A stretch of DNA of 64,000 nt from assembly GCF_001562255.1 (NCBI RefSeq), contig NZ_CP014301.1:868001-932000 (forward strand). Reading direction: 5' to 3'. The notes below the pieces were generated by a model that had not been told where the DNA came from, made no database searches, and saw only the letters and a program-made list of their open reading frames with translations. The translations under genes were made by a program, and so were the position numbers. Source of the stretch: Bosea sp. PAMC 26642. GTDB lineage: Bacteria; Pseudomonadota; Alphaproteobacteria; Rhizobiales; Beijerinckiaceae. How positions within the stretch are numbered: the stretch's first letter is position 1; each line of letters begins with the position of its first letter. This document shows, piece by piece, positions 27,122-35,696 of the stretch.

Positions 27122-27748
27122 ATGCTTATTGAGCAGCAAAAAGTCGCTCAACGTCGGGCCTGGAACACAGGGCGCCTGATTGGCCCCAAGCCTCCGCTGA
27201 AGCCCCGTCACATCTGGGCTATTCGAACTCGGCTTCAGCATGATCATCGCATACGCGACCTCGCCATGTTCAACCTGGCGATCGACAGCAAGTTGCGAGG
27301 TTGCGACCTGGTTCGCCTTCGGATCAGCGATGTCGTCCTCGGTGGAACGGTAAGACTGCGGACCTCGATCATTCAGCAAAAGACGGGCCGACCAGTGCCC
27401 TTCGAACTGACAGATCCGACGCGCGAAGCGCTGACCGCTTGGCTCCGGCATCGACCATCCATCGATGCCGATTGGCTGTTTCCCAGCCGTAGCCACAAAG
27501 GCGACCACGTCACAACCCGCCAATATGGACGCCTGCTCGATGACTGGGTCTCGCTGATCGGTCTTGATCCGGCTCTATATGGCACGCACAGCCTGAGGCG
27601 GACCAAGGTCGCGCTGATTTACAAGCGCACCGGAAATCTGCGCGCCTGCCAGCTCCTGCTTGGCCACTCGAAACTGGAGAGCACAGTCCGCTACCTCGGA
27701 ATTGAGGTCGATGACGCTCTAATCTTGTCTGAACAGACCGATATCTGA
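27122..27748 (+). CDS. Small tyrosine-type recombinase/integrase
   Basis: A 208-residue protein that is essentially a catalytic domain only. Visible active-site residues are the Arg in 'SKLRGCDLVRL', the H-x-x-R in 'THSLRRTKV', the His in 'GHSKLESTVRYLG' and the nucleophile Tyr in the same motif. Ordinary phage integrases have an extra N-terminal arm and core-binding domain; only about 50 residues precede the catalytic domain here. An AGGAGG ribosome site lies just before the ATG. Similar stand-alone recombinases occur in many Rhizobiales. No attachment site was recognised, and a hairpin follows the stop. Confidence 0.85.
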   Translation: MLIEQQKVAQRRAWNTGRLIGPKPPLKPRHIWAIRTRLQHDHRIRDLAMFNLAIDSKLRGCDLVRLRISDVVLGGTVRLRTSIIQQKTGRPVPFELTDPTREALTAWLRHRPSIDADWLFPSRSHKGDHVTTRQYGRLLDDWVSLIGLDPALYGTHSLRRTKVALIYKRTGNLRACQLLLGHSKLESTVRYLGIEVDDALILSEQTDI

Positions 27749-27753
27749 TCGAG

Positions 27754-27780
27754 ACGGCGCGGCAGCTCCCGCCGCGCCGT
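27754..27780 (+). terminator. Strong hairpin after the recombinase gene
   Basis: A perfect 10-bp stem (ACGGCGCGGC / GCCGCGCCGT) with a 7-base loop starts six bases after the recombinase stop. No T-run follows, so it may be a processing or Rho-assisted end rather than a classical terminator. Confidence 0.6.
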
Positions 27781-28076
27781 TGCAGACCGAAAACTCTGTG
27801 ATCTCCGTCACGGGTTCGGATGGCGTCGCGATGCGCTCGAATGTCCGCTTAATGGCAAAGCCCGAATGTCAGGAAGTGGCGCATCTCGCCCGGGCGAGCG
27901 GCTGGCGGTTTTGGCCCGTTGCGGACGCTCGCAAGGTCTGCTTTCGGGCAACATGACAGTCAGGCCGAAGCTGGTCGGCATCGAACGTTTGGATTTCTAA
28001 TTTCGGTCAGCGAATTACCGTCGGCGATCACCTTGGGCTTCCGAGCCGGACATGCCCAAGATTCCGGCGCTCTTCC
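27781..28076. other. Intergenic stretch with a dispersed repeat
   Basis: No gene is supported. It holds copy B of the dispersed repeat (core 27868-27882). It separates the recombinase from the 3' end of the minus-strand nine-gene operon. Confidence 0.5.
27838..27957 (+). repeat. Dispersed imperfect repeat, copy B
   Basis: The core GTCAGGAAGTGGCGC at 27868-27882 is exact with copies A and C. It is flanked on the left by an AATGTCCGCTT-type block and on the right by GGCGGTTTTGGCCC, GCGGACG and TCTGCTTTCGGGCA. This is the longest copy and shows the unit may span over 100 bp. Confidence 0.75.
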
Positions 28077-28853
28077 CTACATCCCGCTGAACCAGTTGTA
28101 GCCACGATCCTCCCAGTATCCGCCGGGATAGGCGTTCGTAACCTCGATCGCGGTCAGCCACTTTGGGTTCTTGAAACCGAGCTTGACCGCCGTCCGCAGG
28201 CGCAATGGTGCACCAAAAGGTTCGGTCAGGGGACGGCCGGCGTAGTGGGTGGCGAGCATCGTCTGGGGGTGCAGCGCGCTTGCCATGTCGAGCGAGGAAA
28301 CATAGCCGTCGAAGGAGCGGAAGGCTACGTATTTGGCGGTCATGTCGGCGCCGATGCGTTCGAGGAATGCCTTCAGGTTCACCCCGGTCCAGTGGCCGAT
28401 ATAGTCCCAGCCCTCGACGCAGACATGTCTGATGATCATGTCCTGCTGCGGCAAGGCCGCGAGCTGCGCCGGCAGCCAGGGCCGCTTGTCGAAGATCAGC
28501 CCGCCGAGTTCGAGCTTCCAGGTCGAGACATCGACAGGCTTGACCTCCTCGATCTGGTAGAAGGCATTGTAGCGCGGCGGATCGACGACATCGGAGAGCG
28601 CGAAGGTCGGCGCGAGACGGTTCGCGTCGAAGAGCCAAGACTGGACCTTGTCGTTCCAGGACGACATCGCGGTCAGCACGCTCTGGACCGAGCGCTCATT
28701 GGTGACGTCGCAGCCGGACAGGAAGGTCAGCGCGCCGAGGCTGACCGCGCCTTTCAGCACGCCGCGCCGTTCGACCGTCTCGACGAGCTTGCGCTCCGCC
28801 AGCAGCGGGACCTGGTCGATGCCGCCGCGCGGCCTGAAGAGGGAGCCTGTCAT
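28077..28853 (-). CDS. Molybdopterin-dependent oxidoreductase (sulfite oxidase/MsrP-like family)
   Basis: About 258 residues. The N-terminus carries 'RRGVLKGAVSLGALTFLSGCD', which resembles a Tat-type or lipoprotein signal (twin Arg then a hydrophobic run then Cys). The core has 'IIRHVCVEGWDYIGHWTGV', where the Cys is the expected molybdenum ligand of the sulfite-oxidase fold. Related enzymes (MsrP/YedY) reduce methionine sulfoxide in periplasmic proteins with a heme-b membrane partner. Here the partner would be the cytochrome b encoded just upstream, with which it overlaps by ATGA. It is the last gene of the nine-gene operon. Confidence 0.85.
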   Translation of the reverse strand: MTGSLFRPRGGIDQVPLLAERKLVETVERRGVLKGAVSLGALTFLSGCDVTNERSVQSVLTAMSSWNDKVQSWLFDANRLAPTFALSDVVDPPRYNAFYQIEEVKPVDVSTWKLELGGLIFDKRPWLPAQLAALPQQDMIIRHVCVEGWDYIGHWTGVNLKAFLERIGADMTAKYVAFRSFDGYVSSLDMASALHPQTMLATHYAGRPLTEPFGAPLRLRTAVKLGFKNPKWLTAIEVTNAYPGGYWEDRGYNWFSGM

Positions 28854-29593
28854 GATGGCTGTCCTTGAGTGGCGACCGGGATCGTGCCCGCTTCGCTGGC
28901 TGCAGTGCTCTTCTCGATGATGCGCGGTCCGCCCGTGACCATCGCCGCGATGGTGCGCGGCACGATGAGCGCTAGCAGAACATGGATGACGAGAAAGCCG
29001 ACGATCGCGCCCATGCCGAGGAAATGGACCATGCGGACGCCCTGGAACCCGCCCATCAGCCAGACCAGATTGGAAAACTGCACCGGCTTCCACAATGCCA
29101 GACCGGCCGCGACCTGCAGGATGATCACGAGGATGACGCCGACATAGAGCAGCTTCTGGACGGCGTTGTAGAGGGTGATATCGGCATGGCCGAGATCGAA
29201 GCGCAGGGCCTTGGCGATTTCAGCCGCGACATCGGCCGGCCGGATCGGAAAGAATTTGCGGCGGAAGCGGCCGGTGGCGATGCCATAGCCGAGATAGGCC
29301 AGGCCGTTCAGGACGAGCAGCCACATCGCCGCGAAATGCCACTGCAGGGCGCCGCCATAGCCGCCATCGCCATTCAGGCGAAACGAGATCTCGGGATCGC
29401 CGCCCATCGTCAGCCATTCCGGAAAGCGGATGGCGGGGACGACGGGCTGGGCATTGTAGATGGTCCAGCCGCTGCCGATCAGCATCAGCATGGCCAGCGC
29501 GTTGAGCCAGTGCATGAGGCGCAGCGGCAAGGGATGCAGCCTGCGCGCGCGCATCCTGGCTTCGTTGGGTTCGTTGCGGTTTTCCATGACCAT
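28850..29593 (-). CDS. Cytochrome b/b6 (b561-type) membrane subunit
   Basis: A 247-residue membrane protein with about five segments and conserved His pairs ('RLMHWLNALAMLML', 'LQWHFAAMWLLVL', 'RMVHFLGMGAIVG', 'LVIHVLLALI'), as in the b-type cytochromes that feed periplasmic molybdoenzymes. It probably passes electrons from the quinone pool to the molybdopterin enzyme encoded next. It overlaps that gene by ATGA and the PRC-barrel gene by one base (TGATG), so translation is coupled on both sides. Confidence 0.88.
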   Translation of the reverse strand: MVMENRNEPNEARMRARRLHPLPLRLMHWLNALAMLMLIGSGWTIYNAQPVVPAIRFPEWLTMGGDPEISFRLNGDGGYGGALQWHFAAMWLLVLNGLAYLGYGIATGRFRRKFFPIRPADVAAEIAKALRFDLGHADITLYNAVQKLLYVGVILVIILQVAAGLALWKPVQFSNLVWLMGGFQGVRMVHFLGMGAIVGFLVIHVLLALIVPRTIAAMVTGGPRIIEKSTAASEAGTIPVATQGQPS

Positions 29594-30120
29594 CAGCGCC
29601 TCATCACCGCGACACGAATGATTTCGTCGGCCTTGAGCGCCTCGTCGCCGGAGCCGAACCAGGTCGGAGCGGGTTCGAAGGCGTCGCGCGGCATGTCGGC
29701 CGCCGCGACCTGCCGACCCAGCATGGCGCAGACCTCGACGGGCACGGCCACGAGACGCGAGCCGATGCCGAACAACCCGCCATAGTCGATCACCAGCCGG
29801 ATCTTGCCTGCACCGCTCCTGACGACCTGCCGGACATGCCCGAGCGTCTCATTGCGCTCGTCGATCATCGGCAGGCCGAGGAGGTAGGAGATCTTCACAG
29901 GCTGGGGAAAGCGGCGGGCCATCTTTTCCTCCGGCGAAAGCTCCTTCGGCTTGCCGCCTTCGGACGGCTCCGCTGCCGGCTTCTCCGGTCCGTGCTTGGC
30001 GCCCTGCGCCCGCGCTGTCCCAGCCGCGATCGTCGAGACGGAAAGCCCGACGCCAAGGCCGCCGAAGAAGGCACGACGAGATGGGGTGAAATGCCGTTCG
30101 GGATTGTCGCTTGAGGTCAT
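29593..30120 (-). CDS. Tat-exported PRC-barrel-like protein
   Basis: A 175-residue protein with a Tat signal (SRRAFFGGLGVG) and a Pro/Lys/Glu-rich linker before a small barrel-like domain, 'ERNETLGHVRQVVRSGAGKIRLVIDYGG', shown in part. PRC-barrel proteins bind partners or act as small adapter domains. Its export by Tat and position with a molybdoenzyme and cytochrome suggest a periplasmic accessory of that complex, though this is inferred. It ends one base into the cytochrome gene and lies two bases after the SMR-like gene. Confidence 0.7.
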   Translation of the reverse strand: MTSSDNPERHFTPSRRAFFGGLGVGLSVSTIAAGTARAQGAKHGPEKPAAEPSEGGKPKELSPEEKMARRFPQPVKISYLLGLPMIDERNETLGHVRQVVRSGAGKIRLVIDYGGLFGIGSRLVAVPVEVCAMLGRQVAAADMPRDAFEPAPTWFGSGDEALKADEIIRVAVMRR

Positions 30121-30122
30121 GA

Positions 30123-30494
30123 TCAGCTCGTGGCCAGGAGGACGACACCGCCGACGATGATCGCGATCGCGATCATCCGGCGCTCGGTCAGAACCTCTCC
30201 AAGCAGGACATGGCCGGCGATCGCGACGATCACGAAGCCGAGCGCCAGGAAAGGGTAGGCCAGGGAAGCCTCCGCCCGGGACAGAACGGCGATCCAGGTC
30301 AGGAGGCTCAATCCGTAGAAGGCGATGCCGGCCAGGATTCCGGGCCGGCCCGCGATATCCAGCGCGATCTCGGTGAAGCCGCGACCCGCGACCGAGAAGC
30401 CGGCCCGTGCGGCGCTGCGCAGTGCGATCTGTGCCGCGGCGTTGAGCACGACGCTCGTCAGCACGAGGGCGATGGTGCCGAGCCGCTCATTCAT
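30123..30494 (-). CDS. SMR/ArnE-like small membrane protein (possible lipid-linked sugar flippase)
   Basis: About 123 residues with four membrane helices. The pattern 'LLTWIAVLSRAEASLAYPFLALGF' (split here) and 'GEVLTERRMIAIAIIVGGV' resembles ArnE/ArnF, which flip undecaprenyl-linked aminoarabinose, as well as EmrE-type drug exporters. Its place between glycosyltransferases and a PRC-barrel gene favours the flippase reading. The start ATG 30494 overlaps the glycosyltransferase gene's stop by ATGA. Confidence 0.75.
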   Translation of the reverse strand: MNERLGTIALVLTSVVLNAAAQIALRSAARAGFSVAGRGFTEIALDIAGRPGILAGIAFYGLSLLTWIAVLSRAEASLAYPFLALGFVIVAIAGHVLLGEVLTERRMIAIAIIVGGVVLLATS

Positions 30495-31852
30495 GACGGG
30501 GCTCTTTCGGCGCTGAACGTTGCCTGCGGCCGCAAGACGTCGAGGAGGATCAGAACAAGCGCCGGCAGATAGATCGCGACCTGCACGGTGAAGGCGTCGG
30601 GCAGCCATGGCAGCCCGTAAAGCGCAGGCGCGGCCAGCGTCAGCCAGAGCACGGCGAGCGATGGCCGCAGGCACAGCAGCGGGACGAGCCAACTGAAATA
30701 CCATGCGTAGTGCGGCGTGACCGCCAGGGTGAAAGCGAGCAGCAGGGCGCCTGTCAGAGCCGGTGAGATGCGATCGGGCGCGCGCCGAAACAACGCTGCG
30801 AGGCCCAAGCCGGCGAGCACCAGCGCAACCAGTCCGAAATAGGCGGTGGTGAGGTTACCCTGCGCGGAGGTCAGCCGCTGCACCAGCGCGACCCAGAAGA
30901 TACCGCTGCCGGCGATGCCCTCCTCCTGCACATAGCCGGGAAGAAAACCGAGGATCCCGCGCCCGACGCCCAGATAGGGCAAGTAAAGCAGCACAAGGGC
31001 GAGCCCGAAACCGGCAGGCATGCGCCAGTCCCAGCGCCGATAGAGCGCCGGCCCGATCACGGCGGGAACATATTTTGCCGCAGCGCCGGCCGCGAGCAGC
31101 ATTCCGGAGAGAAATGGGCGCTTGGCATTCGCCGCCAGCATCGCAGCCAGCATCAGGCCGATCGCGATGGCATCGACATGGCCGCTGCCGGCGAACTCGA
31201 ACAGCGGCAGCGGATGCCAGGCGTAGAACAGGATGTGCGCCCGCGACTGTCCGCCCGCCTTAAGCAAACGAAGCAGCGCGAAGACGGCAAGCGCCTCGAA
31301 GGCCACCATCATCGCCTTCATCGCGGTGACGCTGTCGCCGAGTTTCGATGCGGCGAGGAAAACGATTTGCGCCATCGGCGGATAGATCGTGACGGCGGTG
31401 TCGACCCGGTTGATCCGGCTATAGACCTCCTCGTCGCGCAAGCCCGTTAACGCCGGATTGGCCGGCATGTAGCGGTAAGGGTTGATGCCCGCCGACTGGA
31501 CCCGGCCATCCCAAACATAGCGATAGACATCGGTCGAGACCGGCGGCATCGGCAGCAGCATGGCCCGAGCCAGCAGCGCCACGCCCAGCACGAGGATGAG
31601 GGCCGGCTTGCGGTCCAGAGCAGCGCCGTTGCGCAGGACCCACCAGACCGCAGCCAGGTAAAGCACGGCTTGCGCCAGCATCAGCGCAAAGAGACGGTCA
31701 TGTTCGTAGAGCGCCATCTGCCAGGCGCCGAAGGCCGTCAGGCCGAGGAAGAGCCCCGCAAACATCCACAAAGCGACCGGCATGCCGAACAGAGCGGCCG
31801 GATGCGCTCTGCGTTCTGCATGGTCTGGCCGATCGATGATCTGCGCTGTCAC
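30491..31852 (-). CDS. GT87-like membrane glycosyltransferase (polyprenyl-phosphate mannosyltransferase type)
   Basis: About 453 residues with ten or more membrane segments. 'PPVSTDVYRYVWDGRVQSAGINPYRYMP' contains the acidic loop motif after the first helices that is typical of GT-C enzymes, and 'TIYPPMAQIVFL' and 'FAGSGHVDAIAIGLML' are also characteristic of GT87. Such enzymes take a lipid-linked sugar and transfer it at the outer face of the membrane. I start at GTG 31852; ATG at about residue 24 is an alternative. The gene lies 46 bases after the epimerase in the same operon. Confidence 0.8.
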   Translation of the reverse strand: MTAQIIDRPDHAERRAHPAALFGMPVALWMFAGLFLGLTAFGAWQMALYEHDRLFALMLAQAVLYLAAVWWVLRNGAALDRKPALILVLGVALLARAMLLPMPPVSTDVYRYVWDGRVQSAGINPYRYMPANPALTGLRDEEVYSRINRVDTAVTIYPPMAQIVFLAASKLGDSVTAMKAMMVAFEALAVFALLRLLKAGGQSRAHILFYAWHPLPLFEFAGSGHVDAIAIGLMLAAMLAANAKRPFLSGMLLAAGAAAKYVPAVIGPALYRRWDWRMPAGFGLALVLLYLPYLGVGRGILGFLPGYVQEEGIAGSGIFWVALVQRLTSAQGNLTTAYFGLVALVLAGLGLAALFRRAPDRISPALTGALLLAFTLAVTPHYAWYFSWLVPLLCLRPSLAVLWLTLAAPALYGLPWLPDAFTVQVAIYLPALVLILLDVLRPQATFSAERAPS

Positions 31853-31898
31853 GAGGTCGTCCTGCCCGGGTTCGGTTCGGCGATGTCGCGGATGAGGT

Positions 31899-32933
31899 TC
31901 AGACGGCGCCGCTGAGTTCACGCATGCCTTCGGTGAACTCCTCCGAAGGTCGGAAACCGAGATCGGCGACCAGCCGCGAAGAATCCGCGGTGATGTGCCG
32001 GACATCGCCGAGACGGTATTTGCCGGTGACGATCGGAGCAGGGCCGTCGAGCACCTGCGCCAGCGCTTCAGCCATCTGGCCCACAGTGCGAGGCGTGCCC
32101 GAGCCGACATTGAAGGCGCGGACGCCCGTCTGGTGCTGTTCGCAGGCGGCGATCGTGGCGGCGGCGATATCGCGGACATGGATGAAGTCGCGCCGCTGCC
32201 CGCCATCCTCGAAGACCATGGGTGCAACGCCCTTCCGCAGCGCGGAGAGGAAGATCGCGGCCACGCCGGCATAGGGCGTGTCCTTGGGCATGCCGGGTCC
32301 GTAGACGTTGTGATAGCGCATCGCGGCGACCGAGCCGCCCGTGGTCCGGGCCCAGTTGGACGCGTAATATTCCTGCGTCGCCTTGCTGGTCGCATAGGCA
32401 TTGCGCGGATCGAACGCCGTGTCCTCTCCGACGAGATTGGTCGAGAGGGGTTTGCCGCAGAGCGGGCATGGCGGCTCGAAATCGCCCGCTGCGAGCGAGG
32501 CTTCGATGCGCGGGGCCGGCCGGACAAGGCCATGCTCGGAGCAGATCGCATTGCCCTCGCCATAGACGACCATCGAACTCGCCAGCGTCAGGCGGTGGAC
32601 ACGCGCCTGCGCCATGGCGACGAGCAGGACGGCGGTGCCGACATCGTTGCTCGACGCGTAGTCCGGGAGGTCCGTCACATCCACGCCGAGACCGACTTTG
32701 GCGGCGAGATGGATGACGGCGTCGATGCCTTTGAGGGCGGTCGCGACGACAGCCGCATCGCGCACGTCGCCCTGCTGGAATGCGACGGTATCGGCCGGCT
32801 TCCACGAGGGCGTCGCGCCATGCACATCGGCCCGCAGGGAATCGAGCACGCGAACCTCATGGCCGCGCGCGACAAGCCCGCGCACGACATGCTGGCCGAT
32901 AAAGCCGGCTCCACCCGTCACCAGAACATGCAT
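31899..32933 (-). CDS. NAD-dependent epimerase/dehydratase with an inserted zinc-ribbon-like motif
   Basis: About 344 residues. 'VTGGAGFIGQHV' is the Rossmann start, 'LASSMVVYGEG' and 'NAYATSKATQEYYA' hold the Ser and YxxxK catalytic pair, and 'RYHNVYGPGMP' follows. An insert 'PPCPLCGKPL' near residue 160 has a CPxCG pattern seen in a subset of bacterial sugar epimerases. The start is ATG 32933 with AAAGGA seven bases upstream; a TTG two codons earlier is also open. It probably makes the nucleotide sugar used by the GT2 and GT87 proteins of the operon. Confidence 0.88.
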   Translation of the reverse strand: MHVLVTGGAGFIGQHVVRGLVARGHEVRVLDSLRADVHGATPSWKPADTVAFQQGDVRDAAVVATALKGIDAVIHLAAKVGLGVDVTDLPDYASSNDVGTAVLLVAMAQARVHRLTLASSMVVYGEGNAICSEHGLVRPAPRIEASLAAGDFEPPCPLCGKPLSTNLVGEDTAFDPRNAYATSKATQEYYASNWARTTGGSVAAMRYHNVYGPGMPKDTPYAGVAAIFLSALRKGVAPMVFEDGGQRRDFIHVRDIAAATIAACEQHQTGVRAFNVGSGTPRTVGQMAEALAQVLDGPAPIVTGKYRLGDVRHITADSSRLVADLGFRPSEEFTEGMRELSGAV

Positions 32934-32967
32934 CGTCAAATCCTTTCTTGCCGACCGGTCGGCAGGC

Positions 32968-33693
32968 TCAGGCGTGAGCTGTCCGCTTGAGCGTCGATCT
33001 CAGACGCAGGAACGTCGTCGAAATCTTCCAGGCGGCCTTCAACCCGGCCACGAGATTGCCCGAGACCTTGGAGACGCCGCCGCGCCGGCAACGATGATCG
33101 ACGGGAACCTCGAGGATGCGCAGCCCGCCGGCCGCGGCTTTCATCTGCATTTCGAGATTCCAGCCATAGGTGGTCTCGGCCATCTGAAGCGCGCGCAGGC
33201 GCGACAACCGCATGGCGCGAAACGGCGACATGTCGCTGAAGCTGACGCCATAGGCCTGCTTTATCAGGAAGCCTGCGATGTGTCCGGCCAGGAGCTGTTG
33301 CGGCGTCATGCTGCCGGGTTCACGCGTGCCCTTCAGCCGCGATCCCATCACGAAATCGGCCTCGTTGGCCGCGACGGGACCGGTGACCGAACGGATGAAG
33401 CCTGGAATGTCGCTGCCGTCGCCATCGAGGAAGCAGACAATGTCGCAGTCGCTGCGCACCGCCGCGACGCCTGCGGCGCAGGCTCTGCCGTAGCCGGGCA
33501 TGGGCTCGGCGACGACCCGGGCTCCCGCGGCCTGGGCGGCCTCGGCGGTCCGATCCGTCGAGCCATTGTCGACGACGACGATCTCGTCGACGCCCTCGGC
33601 CAGAATCTCGGCGATGAGGGGGCCGATCGCCTCCTCTTCATTGAGGCATGGAATCACCACGGAAACGGTCTCGGTGCGTGCACGGAATATCAT
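32968..33693 (-). CDS. Glycosyltransferase family 2 (dolichol-phosphate mannosyltransferase-like)
   Basis: About 241 residues. 'VSVVIPCLNEEEAIG' is the GT-A nucleotide-sugar binding start, 'VVDNGSTDRT' follows, and 'VCFLDGDGSD' has the DxD metal motif. The remaining part, including 'GSRLKGTREPGSM', resembles polyprenyl-phosphate glycosyltransferases. It lacks C-terminal membrane helices. In the operon it would form the lipid-phosphate sugar then moved and used by the flippase- and GT87-type proteins. Starts at ATG 33693. Confidence 0.88.
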   Translation of the reverse strand: MIFRARTETVSVVIPCLNEEEAIGPLIAEILAEGVDEIVVVDNGSTDRTAEAAQAAGARVVAEPMPGYGRACAAGVAAVRSDCDIVCFLDGDGSDIPGFIRSVTGPVAANEADFVMGSRLKGTREPGSMTPQQLLAGHIAGFLIKQAYGVSFSDMSPFRAMRLSRLRALQMAETTYGWNLEMQMKAAAGGLRILEVPVDHRCRRGGVSKVSGNLVAGLKAAWKISTTFLRLRSTLKRTAHA

Positions 33694-33734
33694 GTGATCA
33701 GAATCTCCGGAGACATTGGGTCGAGAGCACTCCG

Positions 33735-34460
33735 CTACAGCAGGAGCTGGCGTGCCGACCTCTGGAGCTTGTGGAGATAGGCCTGCGTCGCAGGCGCAGC
33801 CATCGGCATATGGCCTGACAGGGCGGCAGGCAGTCCGTCGCCACGCAACTCCGTCTGCAGGAGATCCAAGGTCGACGCCTCGTCGACATCGTACCATTCG
33901 GATGCGCTGAAAACCGGCAGGGAGATTTCGCCGGCGCGTTCGACGGTCAGCCGGTAGACTTGGTCTGTGCTCCACGGAATGTCGTCGAAAAGCCGCTCAT
34001 GCGCATGGGTCAGACCGATGAAGGTGTATCCGCCGTCGATCGCGGGACCGAGGACCACGCAATCCTGTGCGAAGAGCCTGTCGATGGCCTCTTCAAGTAC
34101 ATCCATCGGCAGGGTCGGGCTGTCGGAGCTCAGGATGAACGCGGCATCGTGGCCTTTCGCCAAGATGTCCTTGGTGCCCTGAAGCAGACGCGCACCGAGG
34201 TCCCCGCCACATTGCGGGATGAGGCCGAACGCGTCGGGAATCAGCCCGCGCAGCTTCTCCTCGCTACCAACCGGCGTATAGACGGCATAGCCGGTGAAGC
34301 CCCGTTTGTCGCAGAGCACCTGGATGTTCTGGGCGAGATCCCGGATGAAGCATTCGGAGATCAAGGCGCATTGCTCTGGCGACAACGGCGGCGACAGCCG
34401 CGTCTTCGATTTGCCCGGCTCGGGCGTCTTGCAGATGATCGATATACCGACTGTCTTCAT
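33735..34460 (-). CDS. TIGR04282-family glycosyltransferase (arsenosugar-biosynthesis type)
   Basis: About 241 residues. It opens with 'ISIICKTPEPGKSKTRLSPPL', a signature of the nucleotidyl/glycosyltransferase A fold of this family, and has 'ILSSDSPTLPMDVL', 'VLGPAIDGGYTFIGL' and 'IPWSTDQVYRLTVERA'. The family name comes from arsenosugar clusters, but many members occur elsewhere with TIGR04283 and GT2 genes; no arsenic methyltransferase lies nearby. GAGG precedes ATG 34460. It is the second gene of the nine-gene operon. Confidence 0.85.
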   Translation of the reverse strand: MKTVGISIICKTPEPGKSKTRLSPPLSPEQCALISECFIRDLAQNIQVLCDKRGFTGYAVYTPVGSEEKLRGLIPDAFGLIPQCGGDLGARLLQGTKDILAKGHDAAFILSSDSPTLPMDVLEEAIDRLFAQDCVVLGPAIDGGYTFIGLTHAHERLFDDIPWSTDQVYRLTVERAGEISLPVFSASEWYDVDEASTLDLLQTELRGDGLPAALSGHMPMAAPATQAYLHKLQRSARQLLL

Positions 34461-34489
34461 GGCGTTGCCTCGACTGATGAGCATCTCGA

Positions 34490-35641
34490 TCACTTGCAGG
34501 AAAGAGCGGTTTCTAGATCGCGGAGAAGGTCCTCTGGATCCTCCAGCCCGACGGACAGGCGCAGGAGGTCGTCCGCGCATTGCGCGTCCGCGCCTTCCAT
34601 CGTCGCGCGATGCTCGATCAGGCTCTCGAAACCGCCGAGCGACGTCGCGCATTTCCACAGCGAGGTCTTGCGCGCCACCTGAAGCGCTTTGGCTTGCCCG
34701 CCCTTCACCTGGATCGAGAGCATGCCGCCAAAGCCGCCGCTCATCTGTCGCGCCGCGACGACGTGCCCCGGATGGGACGGCAGGCCAGGATAGAGCACGC
34801 GCGCAACCGCAGGATGGCCCTGCAGGCGGCCTGCAAGAAGCGCCGCGGTCTGCGACTGAGCGCTGACGCGCAGATGGAGCGTCCTCATGCTGCGCGCGAG
34901 CAGCCAGGCCTCCACGGTGCCAAGCGCGATGCCCTGCTCCGCGCGCCAGTCGCGTATCCGCGCCCATAATGCGTCCTGCGTGGCGGCGACCAGCGCGCCG
35001 GCATTGATGTCGGAATGCCCGTTCAGATATTTCGTTGCGCTGTGCATCACGAGGTCGGCCCCGTGAGCGAGCGGCCGCGTCAAGACGGGCGTGGCGATTG
35101 TGGAATCGACACAGACGATCGCCCCGACATCATGCGCGAGCGTGCAGACCGCGCTGATGTCGGTGATCGACCAGGCCGGATTGCTGGGCGTCTCGATCCA
35201 GACGAGGCCGGGATGACGGGCGGCCAAGGCCTTCTCGACTTCCCCTAGGTCGCTCGTGTCGCAGAACGCAAAGGTATGCCCGAAGCGACCGATCGCCTGG
35301 AGCCAGCGCCTTAGGCCATAATACATCTGCGATGACGCCAGAACATGCGTCGGCTGGTCGAACGCCATGACGACCGCCATCGCGGCCGACATGCCCGAAC
35401 CGAACAGCATGGCATCGTCGCCGCCTTCCATCGCGCAGAGCAAGGTCTCTGCCTGCTGCAGCGTCGGATTGTCGGAACGGCCGTAAACATGACCGGTCGG
35501 ATAGGCATAGCTCTCGTCGCGCACATAGGCGGTCGCGAAATGGATCGGCGACACCAGCCCGTTGTCAGGGCTCGTCAACCCTTTCAGGGACTGGGCCGCG
35601 ATAGTGCGAACATGAGGAGCGTTGCCGAGTAGAGCAGCCAT
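34490..35641 (-). CDS. Cys/Met-metabolism PLP-dependent enzyme (cystathionine gamma-synthase/lyase type)
   Basis: About 383 residues. The PLP lysine is in 'MHSATKYLNGHSD', and 'YGRSDNPTLQQAE' and 'GSGMSAAMAVVMAF' are family marks. These enzymes make or split thioethers such as cystathionine, or release methanethiol from methionine. I start at ATG 35641; TTG at 35650 is open too. It is the first gene of the nine-gene operon, and a SigF-type promoter (35697-35724) lies upstream on the same strand. A sulfur amino acid enzyme at the head of an operon that also carries an MsrP-like molybdoenzyme suggests a link to methionine redox balance. Confidence 0.9.
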   Translation of the reverse strand: MAALLGNAPHVRTIAAQSLKGLTSPDNGLVSPIHFATAYVRDESYAYPTGHVYGRSDNPTLQQAETLLCAMEGGDDAMLFGSGMSAAMAVVMAFDQPTHVLASSQMYYGLRRWLQAIGRFGHTFAFCDTSDLGEVEKALAARHPGLVWIETPSNPAWSITDISAVCTLAHDVGAIVCVDSTIATPVLTRPLAHGADLVMHSATKYLNGHSDINAGALVAATQDALWARIRDWRAEQGIALGTVEAWLLARSMRTLHLRVSAQSQTAALLAGRLQGHPAVARVLYPGLPSHPGHVVAARQMSGGFGGMLSIQVKGGQAKALQVARKTSLWKCATSLGGFESLIEHRATMEGADAQCADDLLRLSVGLEDPEDLLRDLETALSCK

Positions 35642-35696
35642 ACGGTGCAACTTTCATTCGACAAGCAGGTCACTGTGAACGCTGCTGTCGAGATGA

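Noticed and set aside
30831..30858. GTAACC-N16-CGGACT on the minus strand, close to a SigF-type site
   Set aside because: The -10 is CGGA rather than CGAA and it lies in the middle of the GT87 coding region, so chance is the better explanation.
33735..34460. An arsenic-related cluster, from the TIGR04282 glycosyltransferase
   Set aside because: No arsenic methyltransferase, ArsR or arsenite transporter lies nearby; the family name alone is not evidence.
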